A stretch of DNA of 64,000 nucleotides from Terriglobus roseus (GTDB lineage: Bacteria; Acidobacteriota; Terriglobia; Terriglobales; Acidobacteriaceae), in the NCBI RefSeq assembly GCF_900102185.1, contig NZ_LT629690.1, positions 1,364,001 to 1,428,000 on the forward strand. Direction: 5' to 3'. The notes under the pieces were generated by a model. That model saw only the letters and a list, made by a program, of their open reading frames with translations, was not told the origin of the DNA and ran no database searches. Position 1 is the first letter of the stretch; the number at the start of each line of letters is the position of its first letter. A program made the translations under genes and the position numbers. Shown here piece after piece: positions 1 to 9,763 of the stretch.

Positions 1-1
1 A

Positions 2-1501
2 TACGCGGACAAGCTGTACCAGGCGAAGGTTATGGTCAACGTGGAGCATCGCCGCGAACGCATCCGCAAAGACCTCGACAAAGCCACGCGCACCGTTGAG
101 GGCGCTCGCTGGCGCGAAGACCGTCCGCTGGTTGACAAGGTAACGCATCTGACCGAGTGGCCCACCGTCCTCCTCGGCAAGTTTGAAGACGAGTTCCTGG
201 CCCTACCAGAAGAAGTTCTCGTAACGGTCATGCGTGACCACCAGAACTACTTCGCGCTTGAGAATGGCGAACACATGCTGCAGCCGTATTTTCTCGCCGT
301 GCTCAATACAGAGCCAGTGGGCGAGGGCGTTGAGATCATCCGCCACGGCAACGAACGCGTTCTGCGCGCCCGCTTCAACGACGCACGCTTCTTCTACGAG
401 TTCGATCAGCGCATCTCGCTGCAAGAGCGTGTCGAACTGCTGAAGAACGTCACCTTCCAGAAGGAACTCGGCTCGTACTACGCGAAGATGGAGCGCACCA
501 ATGCGCTCGTCGTCACGCTGGGCCAGTTCGTGCGTGAACGCGCGAATGCGCAGCGTGGTCAGGGCCTGAGCGTGAAGCTGGATGCACTCACCACTGCTGC
601 AACGCTGGCCAAGGCCGATCTCACCACCGAACTGGTGAAGGAGTTCACCGAGCTACAGGGCATCGTGGGTGGTCTATACGCGCGTGCCCAGGGTGTGGAC
701 GAAGCCGCTGCTATCGCCATCTACGAGCAGTACCAGCCCGCAGGTATGGAAGACGCCGTCCCATCCACCGTTGAGGGTCAGTTGCTCTCGATCGCGGACA
801 AGGCAGACACCATCGCCGGCATGTTCGGTCTCGGCATGCAGCCAACAGGATCGAAGGATCCCTTCGGTCTGCGTCGCGCGGCCAACGGCATCGTCAAGAT
901 CCTTGCGGAAAGCGATCTGCCGCTGACGCTCGGCGAAATCGCAGGTGCTGCCACGAATAACGACACCCTCTGCGCCAACGTAAAGAGCTTCCTTAGCGAG
1001 CGCCTGGAGTGGTATCTCCGCGATATCCGCGGCGGAGCCTACGACGTGGTGAAGGCCGTCATGATCACTGAGCCGGACGACGTACGCGATGCCATGAAGC
1101 GCGTTGATGCCGTCTCCGCTGCACGCACAGGTGCAGACTTCGCCGCTATCGCTGCAGCATTCAAGCGCATGAAGAACCTCGTCGAACAGGCGAAGGCCAA
1201 GGGTGAAGTGTTCACACCCGGCTCCAAACACGAGTTCCTCACCGAACCCGTGGAACGCGCACTGGCGGAAGAAGCTGGACGCCGCGCCGCATGGGTGGAA
1301 GGTCTGCGCAAGGATGGCGACTACACGCTCGCTCTCGCCACCATCGCAGAGCTTCGTCCCTTCGTCGACGCCTTCTTCGACAAGGTGATGGTCATGGCAC
1401 CCGAACCGCAACTGCGCGCCGCACGCCTGGGCCTGCTGCTGCGCATTCTGATGGACTACAGCAAGGTCGCAGACTTCTCAGAGATCGTGATCGCGGGCTA
1501 A
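2..1501 (+). CDS. glyS: Glycyl-tRNA synthetase beta subunit (5' end outside window)
   Basis: The beta subunit of the heterotetrameric bacterial glycyl-tRNA synthetase charges tRNA-Gly in the cytoplasm together with GlyQ. The frame is open from base 2 and the first ATG at 32 is internal: the residues before it (YADKLYQAKV) continue smoothly into MVNVEHRRERI, so the gene starts upstream of the window. About 500 C-terminal residues are visible, against roughly 690-700 for the whole family. Recognisable stretches include VMRDHQNYFAL, GTVGGLYARAQG-like ELQGIVGGLYARAQG, TGSKDPFGLRRAANGI and a C-terminal DALR-like helical region ending RLGLLLRILMDYSKVADFSEI, all typical of GlyS. A strong hairpin follows the stop codon. 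Confidence 0.97.
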   Translation, partial: YADKLYQAKVMVNVEHRRERIRKDLDKATRTVEGARWREDRPLVDKVTHLTEWPTVLLGKFEDEFLALPEEVLVTVMRDHQNYFALENGEHMLQPYFLAVLNTEPVGEGVEIIRHGNERVLRARFNDARFFYEFDQRISLQERVELLKNVTFQKELGSYYAKMERTNALVVTLGQFVRERANAQRGQGLSVKLDALTTAATLAKADLTTELVKEFTELQGIVGGLYARAQGVDEAAAIAIYEQYQPAGMEDAVPSTVEGQLLSIADKADTIAGMFGLGMQPTGSKDPFGLRRAANGIVKILAESDLPLTLGEIAGAATNNDTLCANVKSFLSERLEWYLRDIRGGAYDVVKAVMITEPDDVRDAMKRVDAVSAARTGADFAAIAAAFKRMKNLVEQAKAKGEVFTPGSKHEFLTEPVERALAEEAGRRAAWVEGLRKDGDYTLALATIAELRPFVDAFFDKVMVMAPEPQLRAARLGLLLRILMDYSKVADFSEIVIAG

Positions 1502-1517
1502 ATGCTCCAATGAAAAA

Positions 1518-1552
1518 GAAACGCCTTCCAGTTCTTCACTGGAAGGCGTTTC
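1518..1552. terminator. Bidirectional intrinsic terminator between glyS and the convergent gene
   Basis: A perfect 15-bp inverted repeat (1518-1532 and 1538-1552) surrounds a 5-base loop. On the - strand the stem is followed by TTTTT (1517-1513), a good terminator for the gene at 1569-2201. On the + strand only a short GCTTT follows, so it is weaker for glyS. Confidence 0.85.
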
Positions 1553-1568
1553 GCTTTGCAAAAGAGAA

Positions 1569-2201
1569 TTAGTTCACGCGCTGTAACGTAGCAATCAGCT
1601 TCTCTGCCAGCGGCTCACCGCTCTCGGTCCAGAGCAACCGCGATGAAATGCCGCAGTGCTTCTCGACACTCAGCACAAAGGCCAGCAGCTTCTCCACGTT
1701 CTGCTGCAGACGCTTCTGTCCGTCCTCATCCAGATCGTTTTCATCCTGCACCCACGGCGTATCCAATCCGAAGTCCACGCGGATGTGTCCGTTCTGCTCG
1801 TAGCTGGCGTCGTCAAACTCCGGCCCAAAGCCGATGATTTTTACGGTCGCCGGTTCCAGCCGCCAGGTGCTGTCGAAGCCCTCGGCGCCTTCTTCCGGCT
1901 GCCACAGTTGCCACTTGACCTCAAACTCATAGGCCATGTCGTCATGAAGCTGTTCGGTGGCTTCGGCGACGGCATTCTTCGCCAGCGAGTCATCCGAATC
2001 TTCAGATCGGTCGTCATTCACAAAGATGCGTTGAAACACCGGCGACTCATTCCACCCAAGCGGAATAGCAGACGCCACGGCAATGCGTCCGTGGTTGTCT
2101 GCCACCTTGGCAAACTGTTCCAGGACAGCGGTGAGCTTCTCCGGCAGAGAAGCAAGACGGAAATTCGGAAACCAGAGGCTTAGATAGAGCTGATCGGCCA
2201 T
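1569..2201 (-). CDS. Conserved hypothetical protein, acidic, about 210 aa
   Basis: I do not recognise the family with certainty. The protein is about 210 residues, acidic and soluble, with no signal peptide or membrane segment. It begins MADQLYLSLWFPNFRLASLPEKL; an upstream ATG two codons earlier (2207) is an alternative start. The central part (WRLEPATVKIIGFGPEFDD) and the C-terminus (VEKHCGISSRLLWTESGEPLAEKL) look like an ordinary folded domain with codon use like the neighbours. It is convergent with glyS, shares the bidirectional hairpin with it, and is divergent from the LptC/LptA-like gene with an 87-base gap. No function is proposed. Confidence 0.8.
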   Translation of the reverse strand: MADQLYLSLWFPNFRLASLPEKLTAVLEQFAKVADNHGRIAVASAIPLGWNESPVFQRIFVNDDRSEDSDDSLAKNAVAEATEQLHDDMAYEFEVKWQLWQPEEGAEGFDSTWRLEPATVKIIGFGPEFDDASYEQNGHIRVDFGLDTPWVQDENDLDEDGQKRLQQNVEKLLAFVLSVEKHCGISSRLLWTESGEPLAEKLIATLQRVN

Positions 2202-2288
2202 AACCAATATTGGATGCTACTGCACGGAATGCGTTTCATGATGCGGAAAACGGACACACACCCCTGTTCCCTGAGAAGATAAACAGCA

Positions 2289-4586
2289 ATGGCAATGGGC
2301 AGCAGACGGGGCAGGGCAGGCGGCATTTCGGTGACGCGTCTTCGCCGTTGGCTCCTCGTCGGCGTCATTGTCCTGCTCGTGGCTCTGGCGTCGTTCATCG
2401 GCATCGCCCGCTACAAAGCCCGCAAGTTCCTGCATGATCTGCCCGCAAAAATGGGCATCGACATCAAATCGCAGGCCAATGGCTTCACCTATTCGCAATC
2501 CGTAAAAGGCCACACGCTGTTCACGCTGCACGCGGCCAAAGCCATCCAGCGGCAGAACGGCAAGACCACGCTCCACGACGTCGCCATCACCTTGTACGGC
2601 CCCGAGGGTTCGCACGAAACGGACAGTATCCGTGGCGCTGAGTTTGAGTACGACCAGAACAATGGCATCGTGAAAGCCATGGGCGAAGTACATCTCGACC
2701 TGGCATCGCCCGCCAACGCGCAACAAAACCCCAGTGCGAAACGAATCTCGGTAACCACCAGCGGTCTGGTCTTCACCCAGAAAGAGGGCGTCGCCACCAC
2801 CGACCAGCCGCTGCACATTGAGTACGGCGATTTGCATGGCACGGCCACGGGCGCTGATTACACAACAAGCACCGGCCTTCTCAATCTTCATTCCGCCGTG
2901 ACCATGGATGGCACGCAGGACCGCCAGCCAGTCCACCTGACCGCAGCTTCCGCTCAACTCGACCGGAACCAGCGCCTCGCCACGCTACACACTGCTCTCG
3001 TGCGTACCGGCGAGATGGATGCGCAGGGCGACACGGTCGTTCTGGATGCGGGCCCATCCGGCGGCATCGACGAGATCCGCGCCGACGGCCATACGTCTCT
3101 ACAGAGTGGCGACGGCATCCGCGCACAGGCTCCGAAGCTCGTCGCCAAAATCTCGGAACAGAACAAGCCGACGTTGGTCACCATGTCCGGCGGTGTTACG
3201 TTGTCTCATCCTGAGGGCAGCGGTTCCGGACAAACGGCTGTGATGCACTTCGATGCGGCAGGCAATGCGAAGACAGCGGAACTCACCGGCGGGGTTACGC
3301 TTGACCATCATTCGGCCACATCGCTGGATCACCTCACGGCTGACAATCTCGTCGCAGACCTCGCGCAGGACGCTACGCGCCACACGCTCCTGAAGGACGC
3401 CACTGCCACAGGCCACGCGCAGCTTCATTCCACCACTACAGGAAAGCCAGCAAAAACAACCGCAGTCTCTGGCGACACGCTGCATGCCATCATGGCAGCC
3501 TCCGGCAAGAAGCACTACGTTTCTTTGCTGACCGGCAGCGGCTCCACGCGACTGGATGAAGACGACGGCGCAGGCACCACACGCACCAGCACCGGCGACA
3601 CCCTGCAGGTAAAGCTACTGCCACCCGGAGCCGGGAAAACCGCGTCGTCCGTGCAATCGGCAACGCAGGATGGCCGAGTGACCGTCAACGCGAAGTCGCC
3701 TGCGAAGAATGGCAAGGCTGCATCCGAAACTCACGCAACCGCTTCCCACGCTGACTTCGATGGCGCCACCGGCAAACTGCTGCTCACCGGCGCGCCCAGC
3801 GTCACAGGCGATGGCATGCAGATCGCTGCTGACCACATCACACTTACCCAGGGCAGCGGCGATGCCGAAGCGACGGGCGGCGTCCGTGGCGTCTACCAGT
3901 CCAAGCAGAACGATCCCGTACACGTCACAGCGGAACACGCCACCGTCGCAGGGTCCGTTGCAAAATTCTTCGCTGGAGCGCATGCCGCACGCATGTGGAC
4001 GTCGTCATCGCAGATGGAAGCGCCGGTCATCGAAGTGGATCGCACCACCAACCGCCTGATGGCGCATGCCCCCTCCGGTTCTCCCGCAACAGGCACAGTC
4101 CATCTGCTGCTGCCTGCATCTGCCGCTGGTAAGGAAAAATCCAGCGGCGTGGTGCGAATCGTCGGAACAACATTGCTCTACGTTCCCGCAGAAGGCGCTC
4201 ACCTCGCTCATGCGGACGTGACCGGCGGCGTCACCATGCAAACCTCAGGCGCATCGCTTGCCGCACGGCAGGCAATTGCCACACTGTCCGGTACCACGCC
4301 AGGCGTTCTCTCCGGCAGTGTGCAGCAGATTGTGGCCACCGGCGCAGTCAACATCACGCAGCCAGGCCGCACCGGTCAGGGCGAACGCCTTGTATACACC
4401 GCTGCAGACGAGCGTTATGTCCTCACCGGAACCCCGCAAAACCAGCCCAAGGTGATCGACTCGCAGAAGGGAACCATCACCGGAACCACCCTCACACTGC
4501 ACGGCGGGGACAACAACGTGGAGGTGGAGGGCGCAGGTACGCACCGCGTCCACACCGAGGTGGAAGCCAACCCGCAGAAGAAGTAA
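2289..4586 (+). CDS. LptC/LptA(OstA)-like lipopolysaccharide export protein, fused
   Basis: Probable periplasmic component of the Lpt bridge that carries lipopolysaccharide from the inner to the outer membrane. Residues about 20-42 form one hydrophobic anchor ([20 protein letters not shown]) after a basic N-terminus, as in LptC. The following 100 residues (SYSQ-like [28 protein letters not shown] and [23 protein letters not shown]) resemble the LptC/OstA beta-strand pattern. The remaining 600 residues repeat OstA-like strands ([41 protein letters not shown]). At 765 aa it is far longer than LptC (about 190) or LptA (about 185). lptB follows 53 bases downstream, which supports the assignment. 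Separate lptA and lptC genes are not present nearby. Confidence 0.8.
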   Translation: MAMGSRRGRAGGISVTRLRRWLLVGVIVLLVALASFIGIARYKARKFLHDLPAKMGIDIKSQANGFTYSQSVKGHTLFTLHAAKAIQRQNGKTTLHDVAITLYGPEGSHETDSIRGAEFEYDQNNGIVKAMGEVHLDLASPANAQQNPSAKRISVTTSGLVFTQKEGVATTDQPLHIEYGDLHGTATGADYTTSTGLLNLHSAVTMDGTQDRQPVHLTAASAQLDRNQRLATLHTALVRTGEMDAQGDTVVLDAGPSGGIDEIRADGHTSLQSGDGIRAQAPKLVAKISEQNKPTLVTMSGGVTLSHPEGSGSGQTAVMHFDAAGNAKTAELTGGVTLDHHSATSLDHLTADNLVADLAQDATRHTLLKDATATGHAQLHSTTTGKPAKTTAVSGDTLHAIMAASGKKHYVSLLTGSGSTRLDEDDGAGTTRTSTGDTLQVKLLPPGAGKTASSVQSATQDGRVTVNAKSPAKNGKAASETHATASHADFDGATGKLLLTGAPSVTGDGMQIAADHITLTQGSGDAEATGGVRGVYQSKQNDPVHVTAEHATVAGSVAKFFAGAHAARMWTSSSQMEAPVIEVDRTTNRLMAHAPSGSPATGTVHLLLPASAAGKEKSSGVVRIVGTTLLYVPAEGAHLAHADVTGGVTMQTSGASLAARQAIATLSGTTPGVLSGSVQQIVATGAVNITQPGRTGQGERLVYTAADERYVLTGTPQNQPKVIDSQKGTITGTTLTLHGGDNNVEVEGAGTHRVHTEVEANPQKK

Positions 4587-4639
4587 TCCGCATCCAAAGA
4601 CTGAATCCTCAGTCCTTTAGATTTCGTCTAAAAGTTTGC

Positions 4640-5458
4640 ATGGGATCAGCTACAGGTACATTGGAGATGGAGGGGCGGGGCGAGTCTTCGTCTTCTGGCT
4701 TGGAACTTTTTGAATCCAGCGCGGCGCAGACGCGACACACGCTTTCCACGGACGGCATCGCCAAGAGCTATGGCGGTCGCGAAGTCGTTCGCGGTGTCAG
4801 CATCAACATCACGCAGGGTGAAGTCGTCGGCCTTCTCGGTCCCAACGGCGCAGGCAAGACCACCAGCTTCTACATGATCGTGGGCCTCGTGCGTCCCGAC
4901 TCCGGCAGCGTCACCGTTGCAGGAGAAGACATCACCCGCACGCCCATGTATCTTCGCGCGCGCAACTTCGGTATCAGCTACCTGCCGCAGGAACCCAGCG
5001 TCTTCCGCAAACTCACGGTGGAAGAGAACATCCTCGCCATCCTTGAGACGCAGCGCCTAAGTTGGGAACAGCGCCGCAATCGTACCGCGCAACTCATTGA
5101 GCAACTCAACCTGGGCCACGTGCGCCGCACGCAGGGCTATGCGCTCTCCGGTGGTGAACGCCGCCGCGTTGAGATTGCACGTTGCCTCTGCATCGACCCC
5201 AGCTTCATCCTGCTGGACGAGCCCTTCAGCGGCATTGACCCCATCGCAGTACTTGACCTCCAGCAGATCATCTTCAACCTGAAGAAGAGCGGCATCGGCG
5301 TACTCATCACGGACCACAACGTCCGCGAAACCCTCAGCGTCACAGACCGCGCCTACATCATCGCGGAGGGCCGCATCTTCCGCCACGGCACGCCCGGCGA
5401 ATTGGGCCGCGACGCGGAAGTGAAACGTGTATACCTTGGTGAAAGCTTCCGCCTCTAA
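4640..5458 (+). CDS. lptB: LPS export ABC transporter ATP-binding protein LptB
   Basis: ATPase that powers extraction of lipopolysaccharide from the inner membrane with LptFG and LptC. Walker A is GPNGAGKTT (residues 67-75), the Q-loop lies in YLPQEPS (about 117), the signature is [15 protein letters not shown] (about 169) and Walker B is [13 protein letters not shown] (about 189). The LptB-specific text [18 protein letters not shown] and [20 protein letters not shown] is clear. The first 35 residues are an extra Ser-rich extension; the start could instead be the ATG at 4667. It sits between the LptC/LptA-like gene and rpoN, the neighbourhood seen for lptB in many Gram-negative bacteria. The transporter permeases LptF/LptG are not in this window. 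Confidence 0.95.
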   Translation: MGSATGTLEMEGRGESSSSGLELFESSAAQTRHTLSTDGIAKSYGGREVVRGVSINITQGEVVGLLGPNGAGKTTSFYMIVGLVRPDSGSVTVAGEDITRTPMYLRARNFGISYLPQEPSVFRKLTVEENILAILETQRLSWEQRRNRTAQLIEQLNLGHVRRTQGYALSGGERRRVEIARCLCIDPSFILLDEPFSGIDPIAVLDLQQIIFNLKKSGIGVLITDHNVRETLSVTDRAYIIAEGRIFRHGTPGELGRDAEVKRVYLGESFRL

Positions 5459-5491
5459 AATCTAATTTCGCTAAGCAAAGGAACGAGCGCC

Positions 5492-6406
5492 ATGGCAGAC
5501 ATGAAAGCGATGGAGTTCACAGAAGAGCTGCATCTGCAGCCGGTCCAGCGTCCCGTTCCTGAGCCAGAAGCCGGTGAAATATTGGTTCAGGTCCTTGCCT
5601 CTGGCGTCACCCCGACCGAGAAGCTCTGGTATCCCACCACGCACAATGCCGATGGCACCACGCGATCCAAAGCGATCCCCGGCCACGAGTTCTCCGGTAT
5701 CGTTTCGGCCGTAGGTGAAGGTGTTGAGGACTATCGTCCGGGCGACAGGGTCTTCGGCATGAACGATTGGTTCGCAGAAGGAGCCACGGCGGAGTTCTGC
5801 ATCGCCAAGCCAGCAAACCTTTCCCTCAAGCCATCTTCGCTCTCGTCTGTCGAAGCAGCGGCCACCCCGATCGGCGCGCTCACGGCTTGGCAAGGCCTGC
5901 ATGATCGCGCAAAGCTGCAAAAGGGCGAACGCGTCCTCATTCATGGCGCAGCGGGCGCTGTAGGGCTGTTCGCTATCCAGCTTGCAAAGTTGCAGGGCGC
6001 ATATGTGATTGCCACGGCGTCTGGCACAAACATCGATTTCGTAAAACAGCTTGGCGCTGATGAAGTCATCGACTATCGCCAGCAACGCTTCGAAGACGCG
6101 GGTAAGGTTGATATCGTCTTCGATACCGTGGGTGGCGAAACGCTGACCCGCTCATGGAGTCTTCTCTCGCACGGCGGCAGGCTGGTAACGATTGCCGCAG
6201 ACGCGGAATCGACCACGGATCAGCGCGTGAAAGACGCCTTCTTCATCGTCGAACCGAAAGGCGATGAGCTTTCTTCTCTCGCCAAGTTGTTTGATTCCGG
6301 CAGGTTGAAGGCGTTTGTGAAAGCCGAACTTGCCTTGGATGAAGCCGACGAAGCTTACAGCGGCGCGCTAACCGGCAACCCCGGCAAGCTGGTCATCCGG
6401 ATCTGA
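5492..6406 (+). CDS. NADP-dependent medium-chain oxidoreductase (quinone reductase-like)
   Basis: Zinc-free member of the medium-chain dehydrogenase/reductase superfamily, about 304 aa. The N-terminal GroES-like domain contains PGHEFSGIVSAVGEGVEDYRPGDRVFG. The Rossmann nucleotide-binding motif is HGAAGAVGLFAIQLAKL (about residues 150-166), followed by GADEVIDYRQQRFED. It lacks the structural zinc Cys cluster, so a quinone or enal/enone reductase role is more likely than alcohol dehydrogenase; the substrate cannot be told. A Shine-Dalgarno-like AAAGGAACGAG precedes the ATG. It interrupts the usual lptB-rpoN order, 33 bases after lptB. Confidence 0.9.
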   Translation: MADMKAMEFTEELHLQPVQRPVPEPEAGEILVQVLASGVTPTEKLWYPTTHNADGTTRSKAIPGHEFSGIVSAVGEGVEDYRPGDRVFGMNDWFAEGATAEFCIAKPANLSLKPSSLSSVEAAATPIGALTAWQGLHDRAKLQKGERVLIHGAAGAVGLFAIQLAKLQGAYVIATASGTNIDFVKQLGADEVIDYRQQRFEDAGKVDIVFDTVGGETLTRSWSLLSHGGRLVTIAADAESTTDQRVKDAFFIVEPKGDELSSLAKLFDSGRLKAFVKAELALDEADEAYSGALTGNPGKLVIRI

Positions 6407-6577
6407 TTTCCTCATCCCGATCCGGAATCATTCAAAAAAGAATGAATTTGCAAGCACGTTGCTTGCCATTTGGCAGTCCGTGGCGCATCGTTTCGGAGTA
6501 GACTTCGAAAGGCAACGGTTACCCTGGTCTGTCTGGGCCAGGATTGCCGACCTTATTTGGCTACGGAGAAATAGTCT

Positions 6578-8086
6578 TTGCTGCTTCAGCCCAAGTTGAA
6601 CCTTCGAGTTGCTCAGCGCCAGGTGCTCACACCTGGGCTGGTCCAGATGGTGAGCGTACTAGCGCTCAACAAGCTGGAACTGAAGGAGATGATCAACGCT
6701 GAAGTTGTAGAGAACCCTGTGCTGGAGGAGATTGAAGATTCCTCCGCAAGCTTTGAAGAACTTGCCGGACGCGAAGGCGATCGCGAACTCTCCGCAGAAC
6801 AGCAAAAGACCGAGGCCGAGCGAGAAGAGAAAGACCCATTCGATGAGATCGACATGGGCGAATATTTCCAGGAGTATCTGGATCCCGGCTTCCGCGCCTC
6901 TGGCCCATCGTTTGAAGAACTCGATTCACCTTCGTTCGAAAACTTCCTCTCCAAGCCATCCACGCTGACTGATCATCTGCTGTGGCAACTCGGCGCCATG
7001 ACACTGCGGCCGGAACTGCGCGCTGCGTGCGAAGTGGTCATCGGCAATCTGGAAGACAACGGCTACCTCACCGTCGATGACACAGAGCTCGCCTCGCTCG
7101 ACGAAAACGGCCACGCCACGCCCGCCCTCATGGCAGAGGCAAGAGCTGCCGTGCAGACGCTCGATCCCATAGGCATCGCCGCCAAAGATCTGCGTGAGTG
7201 CCTCCTGTTGCAGATCCGCGCTGCCCTCAGCGACACGGACGACGCTATCCTCGACGAGGAAGAATACGAGGCACGCCAGAGCGAGCTCACAATCGCCTGC
7301 AGAATTGTCACGGATCACCTGCAGTTGCTGCAGAAGCGCGATCTTCGCGAACTCACCCGACTTCTCGGTGCAACGCTCGATGAGGTACAGGCTGGGATCG
7401 ACGCCATCCGTTCGCTCGATCCACGTCCCGGCCAGCGTTACAACCAGCAGGAGACGCGGCTCATTGAGCCAGACGTGGCTTTCGTGAAGCGCAACGACGA
7501 GTGGCAGGTTGTGATGAATGAGGACGATCTGCCTACGCTTCGCCTCAACGCCGGCTATCGCAAGATGCTGCGCCAGAAGGACACTGAGCGTGAGGTGAAG
7601 GAGTACGTCAAAGAGCGCTATCGCTCCGCCATTCAGCTCCTTCGCAATATTGAGCAGCGCAAGAACACCATCGTTCGCACATGCGACTCCATCGTCCGCC
7701 GCCAGCAGGATTTTCTGGAACACGGCGTGGACTCCCTCCGCCCCATGATGATCAAAGAGGTGGCGGAAGAAATTGGCGTACATCCTTCTACCGTGTCGCG
7801 AGCTGTCGCGAACAAATATGTGCACACCCCGCAGGGAGTGTTTGAGCTGCGCTTCTTCTTCAGCGAGGGCGTGAACGGACCCGAAGGTGGCGATCTTCCT
7901 CTCATGCTGTTGAAGAAAAAGGTTCGCAAGCTGATTGAGGAAGAAGATCCGAAGAAACCTTTGACGGATGATGCACTGGCCAGTGAGCTTCAGCGGCAGG
8001 GAATTCAGGTCACACGGCGCACAGTGGCGAAGTACCGCGAGGATATGAACATTCCCAGTACACATCAGCGCCGCAAACGCGACTAG
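6578..8086 (+). CDS. rpoN: RNA polymerase sigma-54 factor
   Basis: Alternative sigma factor that recognises -24/-12 promoters and needs AAA+ activators. The Gln-rich N-terminal region I (LQPKLNLRVAQRQVLTPGLVQ) binds activators; an acidic region II (about residues 55-115) follows; the core-binding region III has LDPIGIAAKDLRECLLLQI; the DNA-binding part contains VAEEIGVHPSTVSRAVANKYV and the C-terminal RpoN box, here read as RRTVAKYREDMNIPST. The start is TTG at 6578 with GGAG 10 bases upstream, matching the family N-terminus exactly. Length 502 aa is normal. hpf and rapZ follow, the classical rpoN neighbourhood. Confidence 0.97.
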   Translation: MLLQPKLNLRVAQRQVLTPGLVQMVSVLALNKLELKEMINAEVVENPVLEEIEDSSASFEELAGREGDRELSAEQQKTEAEREEKDPFDEIDMGEYFQEYLDPGFRASGPSFEELDSPSFENFLSKPSTLTDHLLWQLGAMTLRPELRAACEVVIGNLEDNGYLTVDDTELASLDENGHATPALMAEARAAVQTLDPIGIAAKDLRECLLLQIRAALSDTDDAILDEEEYEARQSELTIACRIVTDHLQLLQKRDLRELTRLLGATLDEVQAGIDAIRSLDPRPGQRYNQQETRLIEPDVAFVKRNDEWQVVMNEDDLPTLRLNAGYRKMLRQKDTEREVKEYVKERYRSAIQLLRNIEQRKNTIVRTCDSIVRRQQDFLEHGVDSLRPMMIKEVAEEIGVHPSTVSRAVANKYVHTPQGVFELRFFFSEGVNGPEGGDLPLMLLKKKVRKLIEEEDPKKPLTDDALASELQRQGIQVTRRTVAKYREDMNIPSTHQRRKRD

Positions 8087-8125
8087 CGGATCGGCTGCGA
8101 TCCACAGGCTGCGTCAACATACCAG

Positions 8126-8154
8126 TTGACGTGCCGCCTTCAGGGGACTACAAA
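8126..8154 (+). promoter_or_regulatory. Sigma-70-type promoter upstream of hpf
   Basis: TTGACG (8126-8131) and TACAAA (8149-8154) are separated by exactly 17 bases, about 95 bases upstream of the hpf start. This suggests that hpf (and perhaps rapZ) has its own vegetative promoter in addition to read-through from rpoN. Confidence 0.5.
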
Positions 8155-8248
8155 CACATCTCAAGGCGCCGGGATTAACGTGGCGTTCACAGGCTTCGTT
8201 GCCAAACAACCCCGGCATCTTACCCAAGAGGTGAAGGAGGTAAGCAGC

Positions 8249-8704
8249 ATGGATCTTGAGATCACCGGCAGAGGCACACAGGTAACAGCAAAACTGCGTG
8301 CGCAGGCAGAAGAGGGCTTGGCGCGCATAGAAAAAATCCTTGGACCGAAATGTATGGCCAAGGTGGTGCTCAGCTGCGAAAAGAATCGCTGCGAGGCGGA
8401 AGTCACGGTGCGTAACACCATCAGTACTTTCTCCTCACATACCTCGGCAAAAGATGTTGAGGTTGCCTTGAAGGACGCTTTGGACAAGGTGGAAATGCAG
8501 GCCGTGAAGGCGCGCAAGAAAGTTGTCACTACGCGCCATCATCCGGACCACGACGCCACCGGAACCATTCGCCGCCAGACTACGGATGCGGGCGAAGTGA
8601 CATCAGTCAAGAAATCGCCGGCGACAAATAAAACCGGCGTAGGAAAGGCCATTGCGGCCATTGAAGACGGAGAGATCGACACGGAGGAAGTCGAAGCCGC
8701 CTGA
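8249..8704 (+). CDS. hpf: Ribosome hibernation-promoting factor (short form) / sigma-54 modulation protein
   Basis: Binds the 30S decoding centre and inactivates ribosomes in stationary phase; 151 aa from the chosen start. The beta-alpha-beta core reads MDLEITGRGTQVTAKLRAQ, then a Cys-containing strand (VVLSCEKNRCEAEVTV) and ALDKVEMQAVKARKKVVTTRHH at its end. The ATG at 8249 is preceded by a strong AAGGAGG (8235-8240); the longer frame from 8126 has no ribosome-binding site, overlaps the predicted promoter and is rejected. The tail after residue 105 is low in complexity (TNKTGVGKAIAAIEDGEIDTEEVEAA) and too short to be the C-terminal dimerisation domain of long HPF. It lies between rpoN and rapZ. 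Confidence 0.93.
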   Translation: MDLEITGRGTQVTAKLRAQAEEGLARIEKILGPKCMAKVVLSCEKNRCEAEVTVRNTISTFSSHTSAKDVEVALKDALDKVEMQAVKARKKVVTTRHHPDHDATGTIRRQTTDAGEVTSVKKSPATNKTGVGKAIAAIEDGEIDTEEVEAA

Positions 8705-8727
8705 CAAGTTCTGAGTTCGTTAACGGG

Positions 8728-8758
8728 AAGAGGCATTCCATCGCGGATGCCTCTTTTC
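8728..8758 (+). terminator. Intrinsic terminator after hpf
   Basis: Nine-base-pair inverted repeat (8728-8736 AAGAGGCAT; 8747-8755 ATGCCTCTT) followed by TT and CATTTT, 24 bases after the hpf stop. It separates hpf from rapZ. Confidence 0.65.
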
Positions 8759-8803
8759 ATTTTGCGTCACTCGCACGTCGCTGGGCGATGCTAGCATTTC
8801 CGC

Positions 8804-9718
8804 ATGGCTGAACCACCGTCAGGCGGCACCCCGGTAGTGGGAAGTAAGGAGGGAACGCCTCATACTCCCGGACGAGAGCTGGTAGTACTCACAGGTCTTT
8901 CCGGTGCGGGCAAACTCTCCGCGCTCAAGGCATTTGAAGACCTTGGTTACTACGCAGTCGATAACCTACCGCTGGAACTGATTCCGCAGTTTGCCGAACT
9001 TCTGCGTGGCTCAAGTGAATTTACGCGAGCGGTTCTGGGCGTCGATGTACGCGAAAGCTCTATTGAGAACTTTCCGGGCATCCTTCATGCTGTACGCGGT
9101 CTGCTTCCCACCACGGTGGTCTATCTGGAGGCGTCAGACGACGTATTGGTACGTCGCTATTCCGAAACGCGACGCCCGCATCCTCTTCGTCGCGATGAGT
9201 TGGTTTCAGAAAGCATCGCATCCGAACGCAAGCGTATGGAGCCCATCCGGAATGTGGCCGATGTTCTTCTCGACACGACGCATTTCAACGTGCACCAGTT
9301 GCGCGCTCACATCACCACGCAGTTCAGCCGTCGCGAGGGCGAACAGAGACTGCTCATCACAACGCTTAGTTTTGGCTTCAAGAATGGCGTGCCTGCTGAG
9401 GCAGACCTCGTCTTTGACGTGCGCTTCCTGCCCAACCCTCACTTCATACCGGAGTTCCGTCCACTCACCGGTCGCGACGAGCGCGTAGCCAAGTACGTGA
9501 TGGATTTCCCGCAAACTCAGGAGTTCCTCGACCGCACAGCAGACATGTTGTTGTTCCTTCTGCCGTATTACGTCACGGAAGGGAAGAGCTACCTGACCAT
9601 CGCATTCGGCTGCACCGGCGGACAGCATCGTTCCGTGGCCATCGTGGAAGAGATGAAGAAGCGCCTCAGCGACGCGGGTTACCACGTGAAGGTCTCGCAC
9701 CGCGACATGCCACGATAA
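8804..9718 (+). CDS. rapZ: RapZ / YvcJ-family nucleotide-binding protein
   Basis: P-loop protein known in enterobacteria as the RNase E adapter that controls GlmS small RNAs; in other phyla the role is less clear. The protein is 304 aa with an extra N-terminal 25 residues. The P-loop reads GLSGAGKL (residues 31-38), then ALKAFEDLGYYAVDNLP, the strongest family signature. The C-terminal domain has FGFKNGVPAEADLVFDVRFLPNPH and the family end motif IAFGCTGGQHRSV. The Walker A Ser/Thr after Lys is replaced by Leu, with Ser one position later. It follows rpoN-hpf, but no ptsN or ptsH gene is nearby. Confidence 0.95.
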   Translation: MAEPPSGGTPVVGSKEGTPHTPGRELVVLTGLSGAGKLSALKAFEDLGYYAVDNLPLELIPQFAELLRGSSEFTRAVLGVDVRESSIENFPGILHAVRGLLPTTVVYLEASDDVLVRRYSETRRPHPLRRDELVSESIASERKRMEPIRNVADVLLDTTHFNVHQLRAHITTQFSRREGEQRLLITTLSFGFKNGVPAEADLVFDVRFLPNPHFIPEFRPLTGRDERVAKYVMDFPQTQEFLDRTADMLLFLLPYYVTEGKSYLTIAFGCTGGQHRSVAIVEEMKKRLSDAGYHVKVSHRDMPR

Positions 9719-9763
9719 CGCCTTCAGAGTGAGGTCTCGACTTCCAAATGGAGTCTGTCTGAG

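Noticed and set aside
6470-6510. Sigma-54-type promoter before rpoN (TGGCAG...)
   Set aside because: The GG and GC elements are 9 rather than 10 bases apart and the -12 region does not match.
6926-8065. Long open frame (379 aa) antisense to rpoN
   Set aside because: It mirrors a confident sigma-54 gene; composition is typical of antisense shadows in GC-rich DNA and no domain is visible.
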